Source: JADGHX01 sp035760965 | GTDB lineage: Bacteria > Pseudomonadota > Gammaproteobacteria > Steroidobacterales > Steroidobacteraceae | Assembly (NCBI GenBank): GCA_035760965.1 | Contig: DASTRY010000012.1 | Coordinates: 30,936 to 94,935, forward strand | DNA: 64,000 nucleotides | Reading direction: 5' to 3' | Shown here: positions 17,802 through 25,915 of the stretch, piece by piece | Position numbering within the stretch: position 1 is the stretch's first letter | How the letters are laid out: every line of letters begins with the position of its first letter | Notes under the pieces: generated by a model | What the model was told of the DNA's origin: nothing | Seen by the model: only the letters and a program-made list of their open reading frames with translations | Databases searched by the model: none | Position numbers and translations under genes: made by a program

Positions 17802-18563
17802 ATGCTGAAGCTCTATCACGCCGAGCCCGCGGCGAACTCGCTGAAAGCGCTCATCTCGTTCAAGGAGAAGGGCCTCGAGTTCGAGAGCGTGTACATCGAC
17901 CTGCACAAGTTCGAGCAGCACGAGCCCTGGTTCGTCGCGATCAATCCGGAAGGACAGGTGCCGGTTCTCGATCACGACGGCGCGATCATCACGCACACCA
18001 CCGTCATCGGCGAATATCTCGAGGATGCGTTCCCCGACGCCCCACCGCTGCGCCCGGCGGATCCGCTCGGCAAGGCGCGGATGCGGTACTGGAACAAGTT
18101 CGTCGACGAGCACGTCATGAACTACGTCTCGATGCACGGCTGGCATCGCATGGTCAGCGTGATCGCGCGCTCGGTCGAAGCCGGCGAGTTCGAGCGGCTC
18201 ATGGCCCGCGTTCCGCTCTACGAGCAGCGCGTCAAGTGGCAGACGGCGCGCTCCGGCTTCAGCGAAGCGGACCTCGCGAACGCCACGCGCAAGGTCGAAG
18301 TGGCGGTCGACAAGGTCGAGCGGCAGCTCGAGCAGACGCCGTGGCTGGCGGGGGACATGTACACGCTCGCGGACATCAACTTCTTCGCGATCGGCGGGTT
18401 CGCGCTGAATCGCCTGTTTCCGGAAATGAACATCGCAAAGCGCGCGCCGCGGCTCACCGAGTGGGTGGCGCGCATCCATGAGCGGCCGGGCGTGAAAGCC
18501 GCATTCGCCATGCCGAATCGGACCAACCCGGCGTTGCGCACGTTTACCGGCGAGGCGCGCTGA
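17802..18563 (+). CDS. Glutathione S-transferase, LigF-like (candidate beta-etherase)
   Basis: Protein of 253 residues. It has an N-terminal thioredoxin-like glutathione domain (MLKLYHAEPAANSLKALISF, with Asn12/Ser13 at the expected thiolate-activating site, and EGQVPVLDHDG) and a C-terminal helical domain (WLAGDMYTLADINFFAIGGF). Several stretches look close to LigF of Sphingobium SYK-6 as I remember it: the NSLK turn, DLHKFEQHEPWF, EYLEDAFPDAPPLRPADP, GWHRM and VKWQTARSGF. LigF opens the beta-aryl ether bond of an alpha-keto lignin dimer using glutathione. It is flanked on both sides by SDRs in one operon, as the pathway would need. Alternatives are dehalogenation or maleylacetoacetate-type chemistry. 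Confidence 0.85.
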   Translation: MLKLYHAEPAANSLKALISFKEKGLEFESVYIDLHKFEQHEPWFVAINPEGQVPVLDHDGAIITHTTVIGEYLEDAFPDAPPLRPADPLGKARMRYWNKFVDEHVMNYVSMHGWHRMVSVIARSVEAGEFERLMARVPLYEQRVKWQTARSGFSEADLANATRKVEVAVDKVERQLEQTPWLAGDMYTLADINFFAIGGFALNRLFPEMNIAKRAPRLTEWVARIHERPGVKAAFAMPNRTNPALRTFTGEAR

Positions 18564-18581
18564 GGCGCGCGAGGAGCGCAC

Positions 18582-19448
18582 ATGAAGAACCTCTCGGGCA
18601 AGACCGCATTCGTCACCGGCGGCGCGAGCGGCATCGGCTACGGCCTCGTGCAGAACTTCCTGCAGCTCGGGATGAAAGTCGTGATCGTCGATTTCAATCG
18701 CGCCTACTTGCAGGAGGTGCGCGAGTCGCTGGCGGGTCGCAACGACGTGCGCATCGTGGAAGCCGACGTCGGCGACCGCGAGCAGGTGCGCGCGGCGGCG
18801 GACGAGGCGATTCGCGCGTTCGGCAAGATCCACGTTCTCTGCAACAACGCCGGTATCGGGGGCGGCGGCGACACCATCGATCCGGACTTCGACGCGTGGG
18901 ATCGCGCACTGCGCGTGAACCTCGGTGGCGTCGTGAACGGCACCAAGATCATCGCGCCGCTCATCATGAGTCATGGCGAGGGCGGGCACATCGTGAACAC
19001 CTCGTCGATGGCCGGCATCGTTCCCCTGCCCTTGCCGGGTCTCGGCGCGTATCAGACCGCCAAGTTCGCCGTGCGCGGCTTCACGGAGTCGCTGCGGATG
19101 TCGCTGGCGCCGCACGGGATCGGCGTGTCGTGCCTGTTTCCCGGCGGCACCCGCACACGAATCATCGAAGCCGGTGCACGCGACGAGGCGGGGCGCGCTG
19201 CCGCGCGCGAAATGACGGCTTCGTGGATGGACCCGGTGGAGCTCGGCGCGATGGTGGTCGAGGGCATTCGCAGGAACGCGCCGTACATCCTCACTCACGA
19301 AGAGTTTCGCGACGAAGTGCGCGAGTTGTATCAGATGCTCGACGACGCGTTCCCGCGCAACCAGCAGATTCCCGCCGGACGGCGCGAGTTCGAGGAGAAC
19401 CGCCGCGCGATGGTGAATCGGCTGCGCGCTATGCCGGTGAAGGACTAG
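18582..19448 (+). CDS. SDR oxidoreductase, second of the operon
   Basis: Short-chain dehydrogenase of 288 residues, with TGGASGIG near residue 12, NNAGIGGGG, the catalytic Ser in NTSSMAGI and YQTAK. It is clearly related to the SDR at 16936 but diverged, for instance in the substrate loop and C-terminus (FPRNQQIPAGRREFEENRRA). Two stereospecific SDRs of opposite preference are used in the beta-aryl ether pathway (LigD/O against LigL/N), so a pair here would handle both enantiomers of a benzylic alcohol. It is 18 bases after the GST. Transcription then meets the leftward CoA-ligase operon; the 204-base convergent spacer shows no strong terminator. Confidence 0.85.
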   Translation: MKNLSGKTAFVTGGASGIGYGLVQNFLQLGMKVVIVDFNRAYLQEVRESLAGRNDVRIVEADVGDREQVRAAADEAIRAFGKIHVLCNNAGIGGGGDTIDPDFDAWDRALRVNLGGVVNGTKIIAPLIMSHGEGGHIVNTSSMAGIVPLPLPGLGAYQTAKFAVRGFTESLRMSLAPHGIGVSCLFPGGTRTRIIEAGARDEAGRAAAREMTASWMDPVELGAMVVEGIRRNAPYILTHEEFRDEVRELYQMLDDAFPRNQQIPAGRREFEENRRAMVNRLRAMPVKD

Positions 19449-19652
19449 CCCACGCCCTCGTCCGCTCGATCTCCGCTCGCCGCCGCAGGGCTCTCGGCTC
19501 ACGCCGCGGCACGAGGCGTGCCGACGTCGTCGTGGTGAACACCTGAGGGTTCATCGACCCCCGCGAGGCGCGCGCTCCGCACTTCCGAACTGGCGCCCCG
19601 CGTCGCGCGAAAGCTCTTCCACGCATCGCGCGTTGCGGGGTCTACGCGCCGC

Positions 19653-21653
19653 TCATTGCGCAGCCGTCAATGAGTAGTCCGACTGCTTCTGCGCGTACTC
19701 GATGAAGAAGTCCAGCGCGGCCGGGTTCGCAAGCGCGGAGCGGTTCGCGGCGCGCTCCGGCGGCGTGCCCATGAGAATCCGCCGCACCGGCACTTCGAGC
19801 TTCTTGCCGGTGAGGGTCATCGGAATCGCAGGCACCTGATAGATGCGGTCCGGAACGTGACGCGGCGAATAGTCGTTGCGCAGCTGGGTGCGAATGCGCT
19901 CGCGCAGCGGCTCATCGAGCGTGCGTTCGCCCTGCAGCTTCACGAACAGCGGCATGAAGAACCGGCCGCCGGGCAGGTCGAGATTGACGATCAGCGCGTC
20001 CTCGATTTCCGGCAGCGCCGCGAGCGAGCGATAGACCTCGGCGGTGCCGATGCGCACGCCGTGTCGATTCAGCGTCGCATCCGAGCGTCCGAGCACGAAG
20101 GCGCCGCCGCGCGCGTTCAAGCGCAGGAAATCGCCGTGACGCCAGACGCCGGGATACAGGTCGAAGTAGGATTCGAGATAGCGCTTGTTGTCCGGATCGT
20201 TCCAGAAGCGCAGCGGCATCGACGGCATCGGCCGCGTGATGACGAGCTCGCCGACCTGATCCGTGAGCGGCTTGCCGTGTTCATCGAACGAGTAGATCGC
20301 GGCGCCCAGCGCGCGCGCCTGAATCTCGCCCGCATAGACGGGCAGTATCGAGACCGCGCCGAGGAATCCCGTGCAGCAATCGGTGCCGCCGCTGCCGGAT
20401 GCGACGAGCAAGTCGCTCTTCACGTTCTGGTACACCCACTGCATGCACTCCGCCGTCACCGGCGATCCGGCGAGCGTGACGGACTCGAGCCGGCTGAGAT
20501 CGAACTTCTCCTTCGGAACGACGCCGGCCTTCTCCTGATGTGCGATGAACGTCGGGCTCGTGCCGAAGAGCGTCGCGCCGGACTGCTCGATCACGCTCCA
20601 CAGCGCATCGGGCTGCGGGAACGCGGGGTTGCCGTCGTAGAGCACCGGGACCACGTCGGAGCACAGCGAGCTCACGACGAAGTTCCAGACCATCCAGCCG
20701 GTGACCGTGAAGAAGAACAGCCTCTCGCGTGCATGCACGTCGTAGTTGAACGCGAGGTGCTTCAGGTGCTCGAGCAGGATGCCGCCGTGACCGTGCACGA
20801 TGGCCTTCGGCAGCCCCGTCGTGCCCGATGAGAACAGAATCCAGAGCGGATGATCGAACGGCACCTGTTCGCAGCGGAATTCCGCTGCCGGCACCGGCGG
20901 CCTGGCGAACAGGTCGTCCCAGAAGATCGTGTTCGGCGCCAGCACCGTCCGATCGTCCGGATCGAGATACGGCACGGCGATGACGCGCTCGACCGAGGGC
21001 AGCTGCGCGAGGATGTGGCGCATCTCCGGCTTGCGATCGAAGCGCTTACCGCCGTACTGGTAGCCGTCGACGTAGAAAATGACTTTCGGCGTGAGCTGCG
21101 AGAAGCGCTCCAGGATGCCCGTGGAGCCAAATTCGGGTCCGCAGCACGACCAGATCGCGCCGATGCTCGTCGTGGCGAGCACTGCAATCACAGCCTGCGG
21201 AGCATTCGGCAACACCGCCACGACGCGATCGCCCGGCTTCACCCCGAGCGCGCGCAACTGCGTGGCGAGCACGCGCACGCGCGCGCCGAGCTCGGTCCAG
21301 CTCATGCGGGCGAGCGGCGCACCCTCGCGCACATAAAGGAGCGCGTCAGTGTCCGGCCGCTCGTGCGCCAACGCATGCTCGGCGTAGTTGAGCCGGGCAC
21401 CGGGGAACCATTCCGCTCCCGGCATCTCGCGCCGGCCCAGCACGCGCGTGAACGGAGCCGAGGCGCGCACGCCGAAATAATCCCAGATGGCGAGCCAGAA
21501 CGCCTCGATGTCGGTCACCGACCACTGCCAGAGCGCATCGTATGTCTCGAAATGCAGACCGCGCTCGCGCTCGAGCCAGCGCATGAAGGCCGTGAGGTGC
21601 GATTTCTCGCGGCGCTGCGGGCTCGGGGCCCACAGCAGATCGCCTTCCGTCAT
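19653..21653 (-). CDS. Acetoacetyl-CoA-synthetase-like acyl-CoA ligase
   Basis: Adenylate-forming ligase of 666 residues, the length and layout of acetoacetate-CoA ligases. Visible core motifs are LFSSGTTGLPKAIVHGHGG (P-loop), YPGVWRHGDF, GRSDATLNRHGVRIG and the C-terminal catalytic-lysine motif TGKKLEVPVRRI. It turns a beta-keto acid plus ATP and CoA into the CoA ester. In this operon, downstream of a ketone carboxylase, an aroylacetate such as vanilloylacetate or 4-hydroxybenzoylacetate is a better candidate than acetoacetate; benzoylacetate-CoA ligases of acetophenone degraders play that role. Start at 21653 overlaps the HAD stop by ATGA. It is the last gene of the seven-gene operon. No thiolase follows. 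Confidence 0.9.
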   Translation of the reverse strand: MTEGDLLWAPSPQRREKSHLTAFMRWLERERGLHFETYDALWQWSVTDIEAFWLAIWDYFGVRASAPFTRVLGRREMPGAEWFPGARLNYAEHALAHERPDTDALLYVREGAPLARMSWTELGARVRVLATQLRALGVKPGDRVVAVLPNAPQAVIAVLATTSIGAIWSCCGPEFGSTGILERFSQLTPKVIFYVDGYQYGGKRFDRKPEMRHILAQLPSVERVIAVPYLDPDDRTVLAPNTIFWDDLFARPPVPAAEFRCEQVPFDHPLWILFSSGTTGLPKAIVHGHGGILLEHLKHLAFNYDVHARERLFFFTVTGWMVWNFVVSSLCSDVVPVLYDGNPAFPQPDALWSVIEQSGATLFGTSPTFIAHQEKAGVVPKEKFDLSRLESVTLAGSPVTAECMQWVYQNVKSDLLVASGSGGTDCCTGFLGAVSILPVYAGEIQARALGAAIYSFDEHGKPLTDQVGELVITRPMPSMPLRFWNDPDNKRYLESYFDLYPGVWRHGDFLRLNARGGAFVLGRSDATLNRHGVRIGTAEVYRSLAALPEIEDALIVNLDLPGGRFFMPLFVKLQGERTLDEPLRERIRTQLRNDYSPRHVPDRIYQVPAIPMTLTGKKLEVPVRRILMGTPPERAANRSALANPAALDFFIEYAQKQSDYSLTAAQ

Positions 21654-22525
21654 CGCTGTGACTCCGGCAGGATCGCACCGCACGTCAGCAGCTCGCGAAT
21701 GTGTGTGAGCACCCGATGCGGACGGCGCGCCTTGGGCTGGCTCGCCCATTCCGCCAGCCCCGTCACCCCCGTGGTCACGCCGAACGCGGTCGCGCCACCG
21801 CGGCGGGCCATGATGATCTCGACGAGCGGATCGTCACCGATGACGCCGACATCACGCACCGGCACGCCGAGCTTCTTGGCGACGAAGCGCAACGCGTGCA
21901 GCGACGGCTTGCCGGTCAGAATCATCGGCGCCTTGGTCATGCGGCGAACGGCGCCGACGATCGCGTACGAATAGCCCATCGAGCGGCCGTGTCGGGTGGC
22001 GAAGAACGGCACGTCCGATGCGACGTACATCTTCGCTCCGGCCCAGATGGCCTGGCATGCCGCCTCGATGTCCTTCATCGTGCAGTCGGGGTGCCAGCCG
22101 ATGTACACGGCCTCCACTTCGCTCGCACGCGGCTCGCCCGTGTAGACGGTCTCGATGCCCGCTTCCGCGAGCGCGTGCCCCACTCCGCGCTTGCCGAGCA
22201 CCAGCGCGCGTCGCACTCCGCGACGCTTCATCAGCTCGGCGGCGACGCTCGAGGGCGTGAACATCTGCTCGTCGGCAATCGGCAGCCCGATGCCGCGCAG
22301 CTTCGCGGCCTGCTCGGCGGGCGGGTACGCGCTGCCGTTCGTCAGCACGACGAACGGGATCGCGCGCTCTTTCAGCGTCGAAAGGACCTCGACCGCGCCC
22401 GGCAACACTTCGTAGCCGCCGAGCGAGCGATCGCTCAGCAACAGCGTGCCGTCCAGATCGAACATGAATCCTCTGATCGCCGGCAGCGGCTCGTTCCACT
22501 GCTCCTCTGCAACCACTGCGCTCAT
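21650..22525 (-). CDS. HAD-IIA phosphatase (NagD-like)
   Basis: Hydrolase of 291 residues with the HAD nucleophile motif FMFDLDGTLL (Asp23, Asp25), motif II VLTNGS, the lysine in ILTGKPS and the acidic VGVIGDDPLVEI. The cap between motifs II and III marks subclass IIA. It removes phosphate from small molecules. Both neighbours overlap it by four bases, so it is translated with the carboxylase and ligase. In the known acetovanillone route a phosphatase removes the temporary aryl phosphate after kinase and carboxylase have acted, and this gene is the natural candidate. p-Nitrophenylphosphate-like aryl phosphates are accepted by many family members. The specific substrate is inferred. Confidence 0.88.
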   Translation of the reverse strand: MSAVVAEEQWNEPLPAIRGFMFDLDGTLLLSDRSLGGYEVLPGAVEVLSTLKERAIPFVVLTNGSAYPPAEQAAKLRGIGLPIADEQMFTPSSVAAELMKRRGVRRALVLGKRGVGHALAEAGIETVYTGEPRASEVEAVYIGWHPDCTMKDIEAACQAIWAGAKMYVASDVPFFATRHGRSMGYSYAIVGAVRRMTKAPMILTGKPSLHALRFVAKKLGVPVRDVGVIGDDPLVEIIMARRGGATAFGVTTGVTGLAEWASQPKARRPHRVLTHIRELLTCGAILPESQR

Positions 22526-23991
22526 CGTGCGTACCGCCGCATCTCCAGTTTGAATCCAGGCTTGCTCACCGCGACGTGCGACAGATCCGTCCGCTGGCTG
22601 AGGTTGCGGATCAAGCTGATCACGGGCTTCATCGTGGGATCGTAGTGGCGCGCCGCGGGCCCCGCCGCGAGCATCGCGTCGACCTGCACCGCGGGCATCG
22701 TCGCGCGCAGCAGGAATTCCTCATCCGAAAGATGCTTGCCGATGCGGGCGCGCAGCTCATCGAGCGGCGGCATGGCGGGCTCGGCCCGCAGCTCCCGCGT
22801 ACGCGGCAGCGATTCGATGCGCTCCATCACGTGCGCCGCGATCGGCACATTGGGCTTGCCGAACCGGCCGAGCGCGTAGCGGATCGCTTCGTCCGGAATC
22901 ACGGCATAGCGCGTGGGATTGGTGACGTTCATGACGGCCTGCGTCATCAGGATCTGCGAGAACGGCGTCATGACGATGGGCCAGCCGAGCTCTTCGCGCA
23001 CGCGGCCCAGCTCCTCGATCACCGCGCTCTCCATGTGCGAGAGGCGGCTCTCGGCCAGGTGGCGGCGCATGGTGCCCACCATGCCGCCCGGCAACTGATG
23101 ATGCAGATACGCGGCGTCGAAGGCCTGCGGCTTGCCGGCAGGCAATCCTTCGGCGGCGGCGAGCCGCGTGAAGTAGCGGCCGACTTCCGCGAGCGCCTCG
23201 TCGTCGATGCGCACCGTGTGTCCGAGCTCGCGCAGATTGGCGACGACCCGTTCCGACGGTGGATTCGACGTGCCGTCGGCCGCGGCGCCCGATGCACATT
23301 GCAGCGCTTGAATCCCGTAATCCGGCGCCTCCATGTACATGTGCTCGGCGAGACCGATCGTGCAGTGTGCGTGCAGCTCGAGCGGCTTGTCGCCGATCAC
23401 CGCTTTGATCGCGGGAATCAGCGTTCGCGCGCGATTCTGAGAGAGCAGTCCGCCGGGGTCCTTGATGTAGAGGGCATCGATGTCCGGCGACGCGGCGAGC
23501 TTACGGGCGCGCTCGGCATAGTGCGCGTCGTCGTGAATCGGGCTCAGCGTGAAAACGAGCGCCGCGATGACATACTCACCGCCGCCCCGTTTCACCATCC
23601 GGGCGCATGCGATGTTCGCGTCGGCGTCGTTCGACGGATCCGCGAGACAGAAGCGGCGGATGCCGTTGCGCGCGAGCACACGGAATGCGAGCTCCATGAA
23701 CTCCGGGTGCGCCGTCTCCCACGAGATGAAGCGGAAGCCGGTCGACATGAACTGCAGCGGCGTGTTCGGCGTCGCCTCTGCCATCAGCCGGATGCGTTCC
23801 CACGGATCTTCTTTCTTGTACCGGACCGCAACGCCCATGTGCGTCGAGGTGGTGAAATCGATCGCCTTGAAGCCGACGCGATCCATCACCGGCGCGATGG
23901 TGAGCGTCTTCGCGGTATCGATGCCGAGCGCCGCCCAGAGGCATTGATTGCCGTCGCGCAGCGAGGTCTCGACGAGTTGGATCTCAGCCAT
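22522..23991 (-). CDS. Carboxyltransferase subunit of a biotin-dependent carboxylase
   Basis: TIM-barrel protein of 489 residues of the pyruvate carboxylase/oxaloacetate decarboxylase carboxyltransferase family. It has the metal-site motif ETSLRDGNQ (Asp13), the lysine motif YIKDPGGLL and the metal histidines in ELHAHCTIG, with the conserved C-terminal extension (LLRATMPAVQVDAML). It moves CO2 from carboxybiotin to an acceptor. The usual RDGHQS reads RDGNQC, and the acceptor region differs from pyruvate enzymes, which fits a ketone acceptor. It overlaps the biotin carboxylase by 8 bases and the HAD gene by 4. Separate BC, BCCP and CT genes match the layout of XccABC/HpeCBA/AcvCDE-type carboxylases. 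Confidence 0.88.
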   Translation of the reverse strand: MAEIQLVETSLRDGNQCLWAALGIDTAKTLTIAPVMDRVGFKAIDFTTSTHMGVAVRYKKEDPWERIRLMAEATPNTPLQFMSTGFRFISWETAHPEFMELAFRVLARNGIRRFCLADPSNDADANIACARMVKRGGGEYVIAALVFTLSPIHDDAHYAERARKLAASPDIDALYIKDPGGLLSQNRARTLIPAIKAVIGDKPLELHAHCTIGLAEHMYMEAPDYGIQALQCASGAAADGTSNPPSERVVANLRELGHTVRIDDEALAEVGRYFTRLAAAEGLPAGKPQAFDAAYLHHQLPGGMVGTMRRHLAESRLSHMESAVIEELGRVREELGWPIVMTPFSQILMTQAVMNVTNPTRYAVIPDEAIRYALGRFGKPNVPIAAHVMERIESLPRTRELRAEPAMPPLDELRARIGKHLSDEEFLLRATMPAVQVDAMLAAGPAARHYDPTMKPVISLIRNLSQRTDLSHVAVSKPGFKLEMRRYAR

Positions 23992-25360
23992 GACGTGCGA
24001 CCTCCACGGGCTGCGCGCGCGCCTCGAGCAGACGCGCGACGAACGCCGTGTCGACGCCGCCCGCCTGGAATTCGCGATCGGCGAGCACCGTCGCGTGAAA
24101 TGGAAGGTTCGTGGCCACGCCGGCGATTCGCGTGCCCGCGATCGCCTGGCGCAGACGCGCCAGCGCGGCCTTGCGGTCGGCGCCGTGCGCGATGATCTTG
24201 CCGAGCAGCGAATCGTAGAACGGCGGGACGTGCGAGCCGCCCGCGATGTGCGTGTCGACCCGAATCCCGGCGCCCTGCGGCCACGAAGCGTCGCCGACCC
24301 GGCCCGGGCTCGGACGAAAGTCGTGCGCCGGGTCCTCCGCGTTCACGCGACACTCGATGGCGCAGCCCTGCAGCTGGATGTCTGCCTGCTCGAGTCGCAG
24401 TCCCTCGCCGTTCGCAATGGCAATCTGCTCGGCAACGAGATCGACTCCCGTGACGGCCTCCGTCACCGGATGCTCCACCTGAATGCGCGCATTCATCTCC
24501 AGAAAATAGAAGGACGTCGTCGTGCGGTCCACGAGAAACTCGACGGTGCCGGCGCCGCGATATTTCAGGCGCTCGCCGAAGCGAACCGCGGCTTCGTGCA
24601 GCGCGTGGCGCACGGCGTCCGGCAGTGCCGGCGCGGGCGTCTCTTCGATGATCTTCTGGTAGCGCCGCTGAACCGAGCAGTCGCGCTCACCGAGATGGAC
24701 GACTCGACCGGCACCGTCTCCTAGCACCTGCACTTCGACGTGCCGGCCGCTCGCGATGAACCGTTCCAGATACACGCGCGCGTCGCCGAACGCGGCGCCC
24801 GCTTCCGCCGATGCGAGCTCGATTGCGGCAGGCAGGTCCGCCAGCCGCTCGACCCGCTTCATGCCGCGACCGCCGCCGCCTCCAACGGCTTTCACGAGGA
24901 GCGGCGCGCCCATGGCACGCGCCAGCGCCACGGCCTCATCGACAGATGCAACCGGGCCGCCGGGCACGACAGGCACGGCTGCTGCTTCGGCTTCCGCGCG
25001 TGCGCGCAGCTTGTCGCCCACCGCTTCGATCTGCGCGGCGGTCGGGCCGATGAAGATCACGCCTTCGGCTTCGCACATCCGCGCGAGCGCGGCGCGTTCC
25101 GAAAGAAAGCCATAGCCCGGATGGATCGCGTCCGACTGGGTGCCGAGCGCCGCGTGCACGATGGCTTCGACCTTCAGGTAGCTCTCGGTCGGACGCGCCG
25201 GGCCGATGCACACGGCACGATCGGCGAGCCGCGCGGGCACGCTGTCGCGATCCGCGTCGGAGACGGCGAGCACCGTCTCGATGCCGAGCGCGCGGCACGT
25301 GCGGATGATGCGCGCCGCGATCTCGCCGCGATTGGCGATGAGAATTCGCCGGATCGCCAC
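23984..25360 (-). CDS. Biotin carboxylase subunit
   Basis: ATP-grasp enzyme of 458 residues that carboxylates biotin with bicarbonate and ATP. Starts MAIRRILIANRGEIAARIIR from a GTG codon (complement of 25358-25360), three bases after the BCCP stop. Motifs are the glycine loop KAVGGGGGRGMKRV, the ATP/bicarbonate site RHVEVQVLGD with RDCSVQRRYQK, and the signature FLEMNARIQVEHPVTE. Length equals stand-alone AccC. As it lies between a BCCP and a non-ACC carboxyltransferase in one tight operon, it serves that carboxylase rather than fatty-acid synthesis; no AccA or AccD is present. Confidence 0.92.
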   Translation of the reverse strand: MAIRRILIANRGEIAARIIRTCRALGIETVLAVSDADRDSVPARLADRAVCIGPARPTESYLKVEAIVHAALGTQSDAIHPGYGFLSERAALARMCEAEGVIFIGPTAAQIEAVGDKLRARAEAEAAAVPVVPGGPVASVDEAVALARAMGAPLLVKAVGGGGGRGMKRVERLADLPAAIELASAEAGAAFGDARVYLERFIASGRHVEVQVLGDGAGRVVHLGERDCSVQRRYQKIIEETPAPALPDAVRHALHEAAVRFGERLKYRGAGTVEFLVDRTTTSFYFLEMNARIQVEHPVTEAVTGVDLVAEQIAIANGEGLRLEQADIQLQGCAIECRVNAEDPAHDFRPSPGRVGDASWPQGAGIRVDTHIAGGSHVPPFYDSLLGKIIAHGADRKAALARLRQAIAGTRIAGVATNLPFHATVLADREFQAGGVDTAFVARLLEARAQPVEVARHG

Positions 25361-25363
25361 GCG

Positions 25364-25915
25364 CTAGCCTGCCTTGCGGACGCGCAGGAGCGTCTCGCCG
25401 TACTCCACGAGCGTTGCGTCCCGCGCGAGGATTTCAGTCACGGTACCGCGCACGCCGGCGCGCACGGTGTTCATGAGCTTCATGACCTCGATGATCGCGA
25501 CGACCGTGTCCTCTTCGACCACGGAGCCGACGTCGACGAAGGGCGGCGCGCCCGGCTTGGGTCGGCGATAGAAGGTGCCGAGCAGCGGCGCGGTCACATC
25601 CACGACATTCGGATCGGATGGCGGCGCGAGACTGCTGGGCGGAGCCGCTCCGGCCGCAGGACCGGCAGATGCACCCGCTCCGCCGACGGCGGAAGCCGCA
25701 TGCGCTGCGCCCGATTGCGCGCCGCCCGCAGCGAGCGCCGGCGCGCTGGAAACGGAATCCACCGCGTGCGGCGCGCCGGCCGCGCCGTTCGCGACGACAC
25801 CGACACCGCGCCTCAGCGTGAGCTTGATGCCCTCCATCTCCAGCGTGAGCTCATCGAAGCTGGACTGCTCGACGAGCTTCATGATCTCCGCGACATCCGC
25901 GGACGTAAGACTCAC
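25364..25915 (-). CDS. Biotin carboxyl carrier protein
   Basis: Protein of 183 residues. The N-terminal helix (SADVAEIMKLVEQSSFDELTL) resembles AccB. A long Ala/Gly/Pro-rich flexible linker (about residues 44-100) follows, then the C-terminal biotinyl domain with EVMKLMN; Lys146 is the expected biotin site. The start is a GTG (complement of 25913-25915) that overlaps the previous stop as GTGA. GGAGGT five bases upstream, inside the 3' end of the kinase gene, confirms it. An in-frame Met far upstream would need non-homologous sequence. It carries CO2 between the adjacent biotin carboxylase and carboxyltransferase. Confidence 0.9.
   Translation of the reverse strand: MSLTSADVAEIMKLVEQSSFDELTLEMEGIKLTLRRGVGVVANGAAGAPHAVDSVSSAPALAAGGAQSGAAHAASAVGGAGASAGPAAGAAPPSSLAPPSDPNVVDVTAPLLGTFYRRPKPGAPPFVDVGSVVEEDTVVAIIEVMKLMNTVRAGVRGTVTEILARDATLVEYGETLLRVRKAG

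Noticed and set aside
19508..19522. Hairpin GGCACG/CGTGCC in the convergent spacer as a terminator
   Set aside because: Short stem with no T-run on either side; common by chance at this GC content.
22576..24195. A 539-codon open frame opposite the carboxyltransferase
   Set aside because: Antisense to a gene with clear catalytic motifs and no recognisable protein features.
23984..25915. Fatty-acid acetyl-CoA carboxylase accBC
   Set aside because: The pair is embedded in a catabolic operon with a pyruvate-carboxylase-type carboxyltransferase, and no accA or accD is present.
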